Below, in pieces: positions 55,052 through 63,877 of a DNA stretch of 64,000 nucleotides; positions within the stretch are counted from its first letter, which is position 1, and each line of letters begins with the position of its first letter. The stretch is from JACVRX01 sp046726315 (GTDB lineage: Bacteria; Actinomycetota; Actinomycetes; Jiangellales; Jiangellaceae). Below the pieces are notes generated by a model. That model did not search any database, was not told the DNA's origin, and saw nothing but the letters and a program-made list of their open reading frames with translations. The position numbers and the translations under genes are program-made. Where the stretch lies: assembly GCA_046726315.1 (NCBI GenBank), contig JBKPAG010000024.1:62001-126000 (forward strand). Reading direction: 5' to 3'.

Positions 55052-56713
55052 TCAAGGCACCTCGCGCATCGGAATTGGCACACCACGCTCGGTGGCCACG
55101 TCCACCGCGTGCGCGTAGCCCGCATCGACGTGCCGGATCACGCCCATCCCCGGGTCGTTGGTCAGCACGCGGGCGATCTTCTCACCGGCGAGCGGTGTGC
55201 CGTCCGCCACGGTCACCTGCCCGGCGTGGATCGACCGCCCGATGCCGACGCCGCCACCGTGGTGGATCGAGACCCACGTCGCACCGGAGGCGGTGTTGAC
55301 GAGCGCGTTGAGCAGCGGCCAGTCGGCGATGGCGTCGGAACCGTCGGCCATGGCTTCGGTTTCGCGGTACGGCGAAGCGACGGACCCGCAGTCGAGGTGG
55401 TCGCGCCCGATCACGATCGGCGCCTGCACCGCACCGGAGGCCACCATGTCGTTGAACCGCCCACCTGCCTGGTCACGCTCGCCGTAACCGAGCCAGCAGA
55501 TCCGCGCCGGCAAGCCCTGGTAGTGCACTCGCTCTCCGGCCAGCCGGATCCACCGGGCGAGGGACTCGTTCTCCGGAAACAGTTCGAGGACGGCGGCATC
55601 GGTCGCCGCTATGTCGGCCGGGTCACCGGAGAGCGCCACCCAACGGAACGGACCCTTACCCTCGCAGAACAGCGGCCGGATATAAGCCGGGATGAAGCCT
55701 GGGAAGTCGAACGCCCGGCCATAGCCGGCCAACTGCGCTTCACCACGAATCGAGTTGCCATAGTCGAACACCTCCGCGCCGGCGTCCTGGAACCCGACCA
55801 TCGCCTCGACATGCGCGGCCATCGACTCGCGCGAACGGGTCGTGAATCCGGCGGGATCCTTCTCCCGTTCGGCCCCCCAGTCCTCGAACTCGACCCCCAG
55901 CGGCAGATAGGCCAACGGGTCGTGAGCGGACGTCTGGTCAGTGACCACGTCGATCTCGGCCGATCTGGCCAGCAGTTCCGGGACGACAGCCGCGGCGTTG
56001 CCGAGCACGCCGATCGACAATGCGCGCCGCCTGTCGCGCGCCTCGTAGGCAAGACGTAAGGCCTCGTCCACCGACGCCGCCTCGACGTCGAGGTACCGGT
56101 GCTCGAGCCGGCGCTGGATCCTGGACGGGTCGCACTCGACGACGATCGCGACACCGTCGTTCATCGTCACTGCGAGCGGCTGCGCACCCCCCATCCCGCC
56201 CAGGCCCGCGGTCAGCGTGATTGTGCCGGCCAGCGAGCCGCCGGACCGTTTCGCCCCGACGGCGGCAAACGTCTCGTACGTGCCCTGCAGAATTCCCTGG
56301 GTACCGATATAGATCCACGAGCCGGCGGTCATCTGGCCATACATCGTCAGGCCCAGCGCCTCCAGCCGCCGGAACTCCTCCCACGTCGCCCAATCACCCA
56401 CCAGGTTCGAGTTGGCGATCAGCACCCGCGGCGCCCATTCGTGGGTGCGCATGACTCCGACCGGCCGGCCCGACTGCACGAGCATCGTCTCGTCGTTCTC
56501 GAGCGACGTGAGCGTACCGACCAGGGCCTCGAAGCTCGGCCAGTCGCGGGCGGCCCGCCCAGTGCCGCCGTACACGACCAGGTCCTCGGGATGTTCGGCC
56601 ACCTCGGGGTCAAGGTTGTTCTGCAGCATCCGCAGCGCCGCCTCCTGCGGCCAGGCCTTCGCGTGCAGGGTGGTCCCTCGCGGCGCTGTGACGGTGCGCG
56701 GTCCGGCGGTCAT
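55052..56713 (-). CDS. hutU: Urocanate hydratase
   Basis: 553 residues. It uses tightly bound NAD to hydrate urocanate to imidazolone propionate (second step of histidine degradation). LTAGLGGMGGAQPLAVTMND (NAD loop), VEMVGFQDAG-like EAMVGFQDAGAEVFDYGNSI, and the C-terminal ATWVSIHHGGGVGIGRSIHA then GQVTVADGTPLAGEKIARVL are strong marks. The ATG at 56713 has AGGAGAGG 6-7 nt upstream and lies 13 nt after the hutH stop, so hutH-hutU form an operon. Typical size (about 550). Confidence 0.97.
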   Translation of the reverse strand: MTAGPRTVTAPRGTTLHAKAWPQEAALRMLQNNLDPEVAEHPEDLVVYGGTGRAARDWPSFEALVGTLTSLENDETMLVQSGRPVGVMRTHEWAPRVLIANSNLVGDWATWEEFRRLEALGLTMYGQMTAGSWIYIGTQGILQGTYETFAAVGAKRSGGSLAGTITLTAGLGGMGGAQPLAVTMNDGVAIVVECDPSRIQRRLEHRYLDVEAASVDEALRLAYEARDRRRALSIGVLGNAAAVVPELLARSAEIDVVTDQTSAHDPLAYLPLGVEFEDWGAEREKDPAGFTTRSRESMAAHVEAMVGFQDAGAEVFDYGNSIRGEAQLAGYGRAFDFPGFIPAYIRPLFCEGKGPFRWVALSGDPADIAATDAAVLELFPENESLARWIRLAGERVHYQGLPARICWLGYGERDQAGGRFNDMVASGAVQAPIVIGRDHLDCGSVASPYRETEAMADGSDAIADWPLLNALVNTASGATWVSIHHGGGVGIGRSIHAGQVTVADGTPLAGEKIARVLTNDPGMGVIRHVDAGYAHAVDVATERGVPIPMREVP

Positions 56714-56726
56714 GGCCTCTCCTGCC

Positions 56727-58316
56727 TCATTGCAGCGGTCCGACGGCCGCTTCGGCCGCCGCGACGACGGTGCCGGAGCGCACCAGCGCGTCGGCGGCGT
56801 CGATCTCGGGAGTGAGATATCGGTCCGCCCCAGGACCGTCGACGACGGCCCGTAGGGCTGACCGCACTGCAGCCGTTCCAGCAGCCGGCTCCAGCGGCGC
56901 GCGCAGGTCCAGCGCCCGGGCAGCGGTCAGCAGTTCGATGGCGAGCACCCGGGACAGCCCGTCGACGCAGCGGCGGAGCTTGCGGCCGGCGCTCCAGCCC
57001 ATCGAGACGTGGTCTTCCTGCATGGCACTCGACGGGATCGAGTCGACGGACGATGGGGCGGCGAGCCGCTTCAGCTCCGACACGATCGCCGCCTGCGTGT
57101 ACTGCGCGATCATGTGCCCGGAGTCCACACCAGGATCCTCGGCGAGAAACGCCGGCAGACCGCCGTTGCGCGCAACGTCAAGAAACCGGTCGGTCCGGCG
57201 CTCGCTCATGCTCGCCATGTCGGCCGTCGCGATCGCGAGGAAGTCGAGCACGTACCCGACCGGAGCGCCATGGAAGTTGCCGTTGGACTCGACCCGTCCG
57301 TCGAGGGTGACGACCGGATTGTCGATCACCGCAGCCAGCTCGCGTTCGGCGACGGTCTCAGCGTGGGCCAGGGTGTCCCGCGCCGCGCCGTGCACCTGCG
57401 GCGAGCAGCGCAACGAGTAGGCGTCCTGAACGCGGGTGCAGTCAGGCCCGCGGTGACTCTCCACGATTCCCGACCCGGCCAGCAGCGCGCGCAGGTTGGC
57501 GGCGGACGCTGCCTGCCCAGGGTGGGGCCGAAGGGCCTGCAGGTCCTCGGCGAATACCCGGTCGGTTCCCAGCAGTGCTTCGACACTCATCGCGGCGGCG
57601 ACGTCGGCGACCCGCAACAGCCGGTCCAGATCGTGCGCCGCAAGGATCAGCATGCCAAGCATCCCGTCGGTGCCGTTGATGAGGGCCAAGCCTTCCTTCT
57701 CCGCCAGTTCCACTGGATCAATTCCGGAGTCGCCCAGCGCTTGCGCAGCCGGCACGAGCGTGCCGTCCGCCGTCCGCACCTCGCCTTCGCCCATCAACGC
57801 CAGTGCACAGTGCGCGAGCGGCGCAAGGTCGCCCGAGCAGCCGAGGCTGCCGTACTCGCGGACGACCGGCGTGATGCCGGCGTCTAACATGCCTGCATAG
57901 TTCGTCGCCGTCAGCGTCCGAACACCCGTACGGCCGGTAGCCAACGTGGACAGCCGGAGCAGCATCATCGCGCGGACGACCTCACGCTCGACTTCGGCGC
58001 CGGACCCGGCCGCATGGCTGCGGATGAGGCTGCGCTGAAGTTGGGCGCGACGGGAGCGAGGGATGTGTCGGGTTGCGAGCGCTCCAAAGCCGGTCGACAC
58101 GCCGTAATAGGGAACGGTGGCGGCCGCGAGGTGCTCGATGACCTCCCGGGTCTTGCCGATCTCGGCCAGCGCCTCGGTGGTCAGCTCCACTCCGGCGTCG
58201 TACCTGGCCACCGCCACAATGTCGTCCCGCGCCAGCGGGTCCGGCCCCACTCTCACCCGCGTGTCAGTCCTCGGGTCCCCCTGATAGCCCACATCATCGA
58301 CGCCCATGCTGGCCAT
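56727..58316 (-). CDS. hutH: Histidine ammonia-lyase
   Basis: 529 residues. It removes ammonia from histidine to give urocanate, using the MIO electrophile. The MIO-forming loop reads GSLGCSGDLAPLAH, with Cys-Ser-Gly in place of the usual Ala-Ser-Gly. Other marks are VPYYGVSTGFGALATRHI (Tyr of the active site) and LINGTDGMLGMLILAA, ALDLRAPLEPA and QEDHVSMGWSAGRKL. Two ATGs (58316 and 58307) are possible; the second starts nearer to homology. It begins the hut operon on this strand. The 217 bp between it and the divergent gene at 58534 would carry its promoter, but no operator is recognised. Confidence 0.96.
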   Translation of the reverse strand: MASMGVDDVGYQGDPRTDTRVRVGPDPLARDDIVAVARYDAGVELTTEALAEIGKTREVIEHLAAATVPYYGVSTGFGALATRHIPRSRRAQLQRSLIRSHAAGSGAEVEREVVRAMMLLRLSTLATGRTGVRTLTATNYAGMLDAGITPVVREYGSLGCSGDLAPLAHCALALMGEGEVRTADGTLVPAAQALGDSGIDPVELAEKEGLALINGTDGMLGMLILAAHDLDRLLRVADVAAAMSVEALLGTDRVFAEDLQALRPHPGQAASAANLRALLAGSGIVESHRGPDCTRVQDAYSLRCSPQVHGAARDTLAHAETVAERELAAVIDNPVVTLDGRVESNGNFHGAPVGYVLDFLAIATADMASMSERRTDRFLDVARNGGLPAFLAEDPGVDSGHMIAQYTQAAIVSELKRLAAPSSVDSIPSSAMQEDHVSMGWSAGRKLRRCVDGLSRVLAIELLTAARALDLRAPLEPAAGTAAVRSALRAVVDGPGADRYLTPEIDAADALVRSGTVVAAAEAAVGPLQ

Positions 58317-58533
58317 TCTGAACCGACCGGCCCGCTGGTGGTATGCCAGATTCGCGCGGGACAGTGGCGCTCATCTACGAGACAGATGTAGTCACCGCCA
58401 GCGCTGGCGTCTGACAAAACCGGCGAAATCGGGCGGCCTTTTGGGCGGTTTCAGCCTGTGGGCGAGCGATGGTTAGAGTCCTCGGTGCAATGCACGAGCG
58501 AACGAGACCAGAACCGGTCGGAACGGGCATTTC

Positions 58534-59052
58534 GTGACCGACCAGCCCGGCTCCGACCCGGCCCCGGCCGACGATCATCCGCGACGAGGCCGCCACCGTG
58601 CAAAGCCACGGCGGAAGGTGCTGCTCCTCGCGCTTCCCGCTCTGGCTTCCCTCGCACTCGTGCTCATGCTCAACACGGTGATCGGTGGTCCGCCAGCGAA
58701 CGACACGATTTCCCCCTCTCCGAGTTCAAGCGAGGAGGTTTTCCAGCCAGACTCGGTGCAGGGTGACCGTCGGTTCAATTCGTCGGATGCTCCCGCAAGC
58801 AGCGTCAGCCCGAGACTTCCTGCGACCTCCACACCGGATGCCAGGGCGGACACGTCGCCATCCGCCACGCCGCTGCCGCAGCCAGCCGTCCCGAGCCCGA
58901 CGTCGACTGCTGAGACGGACCTGCCCCCCGGTCACTCCGGCGGTTCGTCGGGCAAGGGGAGCAAGCCCGCTACACCTCCCGGAAAAGGCCACACCCAGAC
59001 CCCTGCCCCGATACCCACCGGCGTCGCCGAGCTCGACGAGGTCGCGACGTAG
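58534..59052 (+). CDS. Putative membrane-anchored, Ser/Thr/Pro-rich protein
   Basis: 172 residues. A basic N-terminal stretch (HPRRGRHRAKPRRKVL) precedes one hydrophobic segment (LLLALPALASLALVLMLNTV, about 31-50), followed by about 120 residues rich in Ser, Thr, Pro and Ala (SPSPSSSEEVFQPDSV, ATSTPDARADTSPSATPLPQ). It looks like a membrane-anchored, exposed, low-complexity (possibly glycosylated or wall-spanning) protein. There is no catalytic motif. The start is the GTG at 58534; no Shine-Dalgarno is clear. High codon bias of the region supports translation, but a purely spurious frame is possible. Divergent from hutH; ends 66 bp before the convergent Fe-S gene stop. Confidence 0.5.
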   Translation: MTDQPGSDPAPADDHPRRGRHRAKPRRKVLLLALPALASLALVLMLNTVIGGPPANDTISPSPSSSEEVFQPDSVQGDRRFNSSDAPASSVSPRLPATSTPDARADTSPSATPLPQPAVPSPTSTAETDLPPGHSGGSSGKGSKPATPPGKGHTQTPAPIPTGVAELDEVAT

Positions 59053-59118
59053 CTGACAGTCCAGAGTCAGCATTCCGAACCGGTCCAAACGGCGAGATAT
59101 CAGGAATGCCGGGCCGGC

Positions 59119-61302
59119 TCAGGCCTGGCCACGCTGGACACCAGCAAGCAGCAATTGCGCCACGTCGAGCACCTCGACACCTTCCCCCTGGCCATTGGCC
59201 TGGGCAGCGGTGAGCCCATCGGAGAGCATGATCCGGCAGAAGGGGCAGCCGACCGCGATTGCCGATGCGCCGGTCGCCAACGCCTCCTCGGTGCGGTCGG
59301 TGTTGATCCGCTTACCGATGCGCTCCTCCATCCACATCCGGGCACCGCCGGCGCCGCAGCAGAACGACCGGGACCCGGTGCGCGTCATCTCTATCAGCTC
59401 GACTCCGGGGAGGGCGCCGACGAGCTCGCGGGGCGGTTCGTAGACCTGGTTGTGGCGGCCTAGATAGCAGGGGTCGTGGTAGGTGACCGGTCGGCCCGCG
59501 ACCGAACCGTTCGCCGGCACGGGGGTGAGCCGGCCGTCGCGGACCAGCCGATTGAGCAACTGGGTGTGATGGACCACCTCGAGCTTCAGGCCGAGCTGGG
59601 GGTACTCGTTCTTGAGCGTGTTGAAGCAGTGCGCGCAGGTGGCCACGACCTTGGTCGCCTGGCTTTCCCTCAGCACCTCGACGTTCTGCATGGCCAGCTG
59701 CTGATAGAGGAACTCGTTGCCGGACCGCCGGGCCGGGTCGCCGGTGCACGTCTCTCCGTCGCCAAGCACGGCGAACGACACGCCCGCAATGTGCAGGAGC
59801 TCGGCGAGCGCCTGGGTCGTCTTCTTCGCGCGGTCCTCGAACGCGCCGGCGCAGCCGACCCAGAGCAACCATTCGACGTCGTCGAGGGACTCGACGTCGA
59901 CCCCGACTTGGCGCACTTCGAACGGCAGGCCCGCAGCCCACTCCATTCGCTTCGATGCGTTCACCCCCCACGGATTCCCCGACTTCTCGAGGTTCCTGAA
60001 CAGGCCAGTCAGTTCCGACGGGAACTCGGCCTCGATCAGCGTCTGGTAGCGGCGCAGATCGAGGATGTGATCGACGTGCTCGATGTCGACGGGGCATTGC
60101 TCGACGCAGGCGCCACAGGTCGTACAGGACCAGAGGACCTCCGGGTCTACGACCCCGTGGTGATCGGCGGTGCCGACGAGCGGACGGTCGGCCTCGGCGA
60201 TCGCGGTGGCGGGCACGTCGGCCGCCAACCGCTCGGCGGTTGCTGGCTCCTCCTCGGCGAGGTCCGCACCACCGCGGGCCAGCAGATATGGCGCCTTCGC
60301 GTACGCATGTTCCCGCAGCCCCATGACCAGCAGTTTCGGCGACAGCGGCTTGCCGGTGTTCCACGCTGGACACTGGGACTGGCAGCGGCCACATTCCGTA
60401 CAAGTCGTGAAGTCGAGTAGTCCTTTCCAGGAGAAGTCCTCGACCTTGCCGACGCCGAGGACGGCATCTTCGTCGAGGTCGTCGAGCTTCTCGAAGTCGA
60501 CCGGCTGCCCGTTCACCGTCAACGGCTTGGCGGCTCCGAGCGCGTTAGCGCCGTCGGTCTCCCGTTTGAGGAAGATGTTGGGGAACGCGGTAAAACGGTG
60601 CCAGGCGACGCCCATGGTGACGTTGAGGGCGATCACGATCAGCCAGGCCATGGAGATGACGATCTTGACGGCGGCGACCAGGTAGACCAGGTACTCCAGG
60701 GTTTCCGTCGGGAGGCTGGCGAGCGCGTCGCCAACGAAGAACGTCAGCGGGAAGTGGCTCGCGTCGCCGGCGCCCAGCGCGTACTCCAACCCCCTGAGGA
60801 TCAGAATGCAAACGCCGACGCCGATGACGGTCGCCTCGACGTAGTAGCCCTGCCACATCCGGGACCCGGTGAACCTCGAGATCCGGCCAGTGCGCGCTGG
60901 GTGCGCTCGTAGCCGGATCGCGACGAGGATCGTGATGCCGACCAACATCGCCCAGGTGATGAACTCGGCCGTCCACTCAAATGGATGCGCACCGCCGATA
61001 CCGGGTAGCGCGAACTCCGCGTCGAACAGCTGCCCGTATGCGGTGACCAAGGTGAAGAACAGCAGCCCGAAGCCGATGAACACGAACCAGTGAGACGCGC
61101 CGATGAGGCTCCACTTGAGCATGCGGGTGTGGCCGAGCGTCTCACGGAGCATCGTTGCCGTACGGCGTCCAGGCTGGTCGGTGCGGCCGCTGACCGGCTG
61201 GCCGAGCCGGATGACGTTGACGATCTGACCGACCGCACGGGCCGCCAACGCGACGGCGACGAGGGTGACTGCCACGGAGACGACGATCGCGGCGGTTTGC
61301 AT
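59119..61302 (-). CDS. Membrane-bound Fe-S reductase (heterodisulfide-reductase-like, Rv0338c type)
   Basis: 727 residues. The N-terminal 250 have six predicted helices like a nitrate-reductase gamma or cytochrome b subunit (WSLIGASHWFVFIGFGLLFF, TLVTAYGQLFDAEFALPGIG). Then two 4Fe-4S motifs: DFTTCTECGRCQSQCPAWNT and WSCTTCGACVEQCPVDIEHV. Two CCG domains follow with LLWVGCAGAFEDRAKKTT, VATCAHCFNTLKNEYPQL and FCCGAGGARMW. The order is that of the mycobacterial iron-sulfur-binding reductase Rv0338c. It probably moves electrons between quinones or haem and a soluble donor. ATG 61302 fits; a frame extends to 61347. The gene precedes the palindrome and dcd in the direction of the chromosome. Confidence 0.88.
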   Translation of the reverse strand: MQTAAIVVSVAVTLVAVALAARAVGQIVNVIRLGQPVSGRTDQPGRRTATMLRETLGHTRMLKWSLIGASHWFVFIGFGLLFFTLVTAYGQLFDAEFALPGIGGAHPFEWTAEFITWAMLVGITILVAIRLRAHPARTGRISRFTGSRMWQGYYVEATVIGVGVCILILRGLEYALGAGDASHFPLTFFVGDALASLPTETLEYLVYLVAAVKIVISMAWLIVIALNVTMGVAWHRFTAFPNIFLKRETDGANALGAAKPLTVNGQPVDFEKLDDLDEDAVLGVGKVEDFSWKGLLDFTTCTECGRCQSQCPAWNTGKPLSPKLLVMGLREHAYAKAPYLLARGGADLAEEEPATAERLAADVPATAIAEADRPLVGTADHHGVVDPEVLWSCTTCGACVEQCPVDIEHVDHILDLRRYQTLIEAEFPSELTGLFRNLEKSGNPWGVNASKRMEWAAGLPFEVRQVGVDVESLDDVEWLLWVGCAGAFEDRAKKTTQALAELLHIAGVSFAVLGDGETCTGDPARRSGNEFLYQQLAMQNVEVLRESQATKVVATCAHCFNTLKNEYPQLGLKLEVVHHTQLLNRLVRDGRLTPVPANGSVAGRPVTYHDPCYLGRHNQVYEPPRELVGALPGVELIEMTRTGSRSFCCGAGGARMWMEERIGKRINTDRTEEALATGASAIAVGCPFCRIMLSDGLTAAQANGQGEGVEVLDVAQLLLAGVQRGQA

Positions 61303-61406
61303 TACTGCTCGTTTCTCCCGTCGGCTCTCGGACGCCTCTGCCGCCACATTACGCGTGCGGGTTGCCCTGCTCGTGCTCCGGAATGTCCACGTTCACCACC
61401 CCTGCC

Positions 61407-61440
61407 ATAGATCACCAGGCGTGCAAGCCTGGTGGTCTAT
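61407..61440 (-). terminator. 14-bp stem hairpin after dcd
   Basis: ATAGATCACCAGGC (61407-61420) and GCCTGGTGGTCTAT (61427-61440) pair with a single T.G mismatch around a 6 base loop. It starts 23 bp after the dcd stop on the minus strand and is the strongest simple palindrome in the window. A related but broken ATCACCAGGCTTG ... CAAGCCT pair occurs at 21449-21476. A terminator is likely; a protein-binding site is possible. Confidence 0.65.
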
Positions 61441-61462
61441 AGGTCTGCCTGGTGATGGGCGG

Positions 61463-62038
61463 TCAGATCTCGGTCCGGTCGAAGTTGAGGTAGGACCGGC
61501 TCGGAGTCGGCCCACGCTGCCCCTGATATCGGGACTGGTGCGGCTGCGATCCATACGGATGCTCGGCCGGGGTGGAGAGGTCGAAGAAGCACAGCTGACC
61601 AATCTTCATCCCCGGCCACAGCTTGATCGGCAGGGTGGCGACGTTCGACAACTCGAGCGTCACGTGCCCGGTGAAGCCAGGATCGATGAACCCCGCGGTC
61701 GAATGGGTGAGCAATCCCAGCCGGCCGAGACTCGACTTGCCTTCAAGTCTCGCGGCGACATCGTCGGCCAACGTCACGGTCTCGTAACTGGACGCAAGTA
61801 CGAACTCGCCCGGATGTAGCACGAAAGCCTCGTCGCCTCTGGTCTCGACCATCCGGGTGAGATCGGCTTGCTCCTGGGCCGGGTCGATGTGCGGGTAGCG
61901 GTGGTTCTCGAACACCCGGAAGTAGCGATCCAACCGGATGTCAATGCTGGATGGCTGCACCATCGCGACGTCGTACGGCTCGAGCGCGATCCGCTTGGCC
62001 TCGACGGCTGCTTTGATATCCCGGTCCGAAAGCAGCAT
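61463..62038 (-). CDS. dcd: dCTP deaminase (DCD, probably DCD-DUT bifunctional)
   Basis: 191 residues, trimeric. It deaminates dCTP towards dUMP supply for thymidylate synthesis. It begins LLSDRDIKAAVEAKRIALEP, with QPSSIDIRLDRYFRVF, then FVLHPGEFVLASSYETV and EGKSSLGRLGLLTHSTAGFI (Ser and Arg of the active loop) then DPGFTGHVTLELSNVA with the Glu of the active site. The C terminus YGSQPHQSRYQGQRGPTPSR is typical of actinobacterial bifunctional DCD-DUT. The ATG at 62038 has a GGTCCGC upstream, so no clear Shine-Dalgarno. The hairpin at 61407-61440 follows its stop. Confidence 0.95.
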   Translation of the reverse strand: MLLSDRDIKAAVEAKRIALEPYDVAMVQPSSIDIRLDRYFRVFENHRYPHIDPAQEQADLTRMVETRGDEAFVLHPGEFVLASSYETVTLADDVAARLEGKSSLGRLGLLTHSTAGFIDPGFTGHVTLELSNVATLPIKLWPGMKIGQLCFFDLSTPAEHPYGSQPHQSRYQGQRGPTPSRSYLNFDRTEI

Positions 62039-62204
62039 GCGCGGACCTTACCGAGCGCTGCTCCGCCGGAGGCGACCGGACGGCGCGACTGAGCAGACGT
62101 TGCCGATCAGGTGGCGATGCCATCCGATCCGCACTTGAGAAGGAGTGTCCGTCAACCGGGTATGCTCCTGGCGCGGCAACCCGGGCCTGCAGCGCAGCGG
62201 TCTC

Positions 62205-62275
62205 GCGGGTGTAGTTCAATGGCAGAACATCAGCTTCCCAAGCTGACAGTGCGGGTTCGATTCCCGTCACCCGCT
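62205..62275 (+). tRNA. tRNA-Gly, anticodon CCC
   Basis: 71 nt, without encoded CCA. Acceptor stem GCGGGTG (62205-62211) pairs with CACCCGC (62268-62274). The discriminator base is T. Anticodon stem TCAGC/GCTGA encloses the loop TTCCCAA, so the anticodon is CCC (reads GGG). The T arm is GCGGG-TTCGATT-CCCGT. A promoter-like TATGCT lies at 62161-62166, but a TTGAGA at 62135-62140 is 20 bp away, longer than usual. Confidence 0.95.
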
Positions 62276-62473
62276 CCGAACGCGAAAGCCCCCTTTTCAG
62301 CGGCTCACCCGGTCGAACTCTGGCTCTCGCCGGAGGCCGCTCCCACGCGACACCGAATGATGCGGCCGGGCACGCTGTGAGTCGAGTGCTCAGCTCATCG
62401 CCAAGGCAACCGGCGACGATCAAGTGGTGGTCACCTGGGTCTGTGCCTTGTGCTCTTCGGCGGTGGAGGATCT

Positions 62474-63301
62474 CTACGTCCGACCCGTCTGGCTGCTCGT
62501 GATCCGGTCGAACACCCGGGCCGGCAGGAATCTGTTCATGGCGATGAGCGGCCTGGCAAGGTATCCGACCGGATAGCGCGGCTTCGGCCTGGCACTTTCG
62601 ACTGCTTTCCGGATCGCTTTCGCGACAACGGTCGGGTCTGACGCCCTGCTGTTCTGGCCGTACCTGGTCTCGGTGTTCCTCGCCAGTGTCTCGGCGAGCT
62701 CCCTGTAGGCGCCCCGACCCGAGTGCTCACGTAGCGCCCGAACGGTGACATCGCCGAACTCGGTCCGGGTGATGCCGGGCTGGATGAGCACGACATCTAT
62801 GCCGAAGCGCTTGACTTCCTGCCGGAGTGCGTCTGAATACCCTTCCAGCGCGTGCTTAGAGGCGTGATACCAGGCGCCGAGCGGGAACGCGATCTCGCCG
62901 CCCATCGAGGAGACATTGAGGATCCGTCCCGAGCGTTGAGCGCGCATGTGCGGCAGGACCAGCTGGGTTAGCCGTGCCGGCCCGAACACGTTGACCTCGA
63001 ACTGGTGACGAGCTTCCTCGAGCGGCATGTCCTCGGCGGCGGCGTAGAGTCCCTGGCCGGCGTTGTTGATGAAGACGTCGATCCTGCGCTGCTCTTTCAC
63101 GATCGTTTGAACGGCGCGCTCGAGGTCTGCCTCGACGGTGACGTCCAGCTGTAGGACGCGGCCGCCGGCTGAGCCGATCGCCGCTATGCTTTCTAATCGC
63201 CGCGCACTGCCGTAGACGGTGTGGCCGGCGCGCAACAGCTCGAGCGCCGCGGCGCGTCCGATTCCCGACGACGCGCCGGTGATGAGAATCGTCTGCGACA
63301 T
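62474..63301 (-). CDS. Short-chain dehydrogenase/reductase
   Basis: 275 residues, classical SDR with NAD(P). The motif TILITGASSGIGRAAALELL opens the protein, followed by VFINNAGQGLYAAAEDMPLE (NNAG) and RILNVSSMGGEIAFPLGAWY then HASKHALEGYSDALRQEVKR: Ser, Tyr and Lys of the triad lie in NVSSMGG and WYHASKHA. An extended C terminus (ARPKPRYPVGYLARPLIAMN) resembles proteins acting on lipophilic or sugar substrates, but the substrate is not known. The start ATG is at 63301. tRNA-Gly is upstream in the genome, with 198 bp between showing nothing further. GNAT gene follows on the same strand 60 bp upstream in the coordinate direction. Confidence 0.9.
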   Translation of the reverse strand: MSQTILITGASSGIGRAAALELLRAGHTVYGSARRLESIAAIGSAGGRVLQLDVTVEADLERAVQTIVKEQRRIDVFINNAGQGLYAAAEDMPLEEARHQFEVNVFGPARLTQLVLPHMRAQRSGRILNVSSMGGEIAFPLGAWYHASKHALEGYSDALRQEVKRFGIDVVLIQPGITRTEFGDVTVRALREHSGRGAYRELAETLARNTETRYGQNSRASDPTVVAKAIRKAVESARPKPRYPVGYLARPLIAMNRFLPARVFDRITSSQTGRT

Positions 63302-63361
63302 CGGTCCTCCTACACGTCGGCACGCTGCTCAACCTCGGGGTAAGTGATGAAGATGCCATCA

Positions 63362-63877
63362 CTACCGACCGGGCCCTTCGAAATCATGCAGGTCCAACTG
63401 GAGAAGGTCGACGTCGACCCAACGGCCGTACTTGAAGCCGACCTGCTTCATCCGACCGATCACGCGAAACCCCAGAGCTCGATGCAGGGCCACCGAAGCC
63501 TCGACCCCGGCGTCAGCGATCGCCGCGATGACCTGGCAGATGCCCGCCTGTCGCGCCTCATCGAGTAGGCACTCCAGCAGGGCACGCCCGCGGCCGGCTC
63601 CGGTGAATCCGGGGTCAAGGTAGATCGAGTCCTCAGCTGTGTAGCGGTAGGCCGGTCTCGACCTCCAGGCTCCGAGAAGCGCATAGCCGATGACTTGGCC
63701 GTCCTCGCAGCCCACCAGTACCGGATAGCCAGCACCGTCCGCTGCGCGCAGTCGACCCTCCCAGTCGCTGACCGAGGGCGCTTCGAGATCGAAGGTCACC
63801 ACGGTTTCGGTGACGTAGTACCCATAGATCTCGGCGATGCGAGTGGCGTCGGCTTTCTCGGCGTGCCGGATCTTCAT
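63362..63877 (-). CDS. GNAT N-acetyltransferase (phosphinothricin-type)
   Basis: 171 residues. It starts KIRHAEKADATRIAEIYGYY, with VTETVVTFDLEAPSVSDWEG then RLRAADGAGYPVLVG. The acetyl-CoA loop is GFTGAGRGRALLECLLDEAR (the R/Q-x-x-G-x-G/A pattern GAGRGRA) and the end reads VALHRALGFRVIGRMKQVGF then KYGRWVDVDLLQLDL. The arrangement is of the PAT/MddA type, which acetylates phosphinothricin or methionine sulfone-like amines; the natural substrate is unknown. ATG 63877 has GGTGGG 9-10 nt upstream; an ATG at 63907 is an alternative. The SDR gene follows on the same strand. Confidence 0.85.
   Translation of the reverse strand: MKIRHAEKADATRIAEIYGYYVTETVVTFDLEAPSVSDWEGRLRAADGAGYPVLVGCEDGQVIGYALLGAWRSRPAYRYTAEDSIYLDPGFTGAGRGRALLECLLDEARQAGICQVIAAIADAGVEASVALHRALGFRVIGRMKQVGFKYGRWVDVDLLQLDLHDFEGPGR

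Noticed and set aside
62417..62441. Possible fourth six-box element near the tRNA
   Set aside because: CGATCAAGTG and CACCTGGGTC are each degenerate and 15 bp apart, which does not fit the 19/22/42/33/40 pattern. A single exact box also occurs at 62104-62113 and is likely chance or an isolated site.
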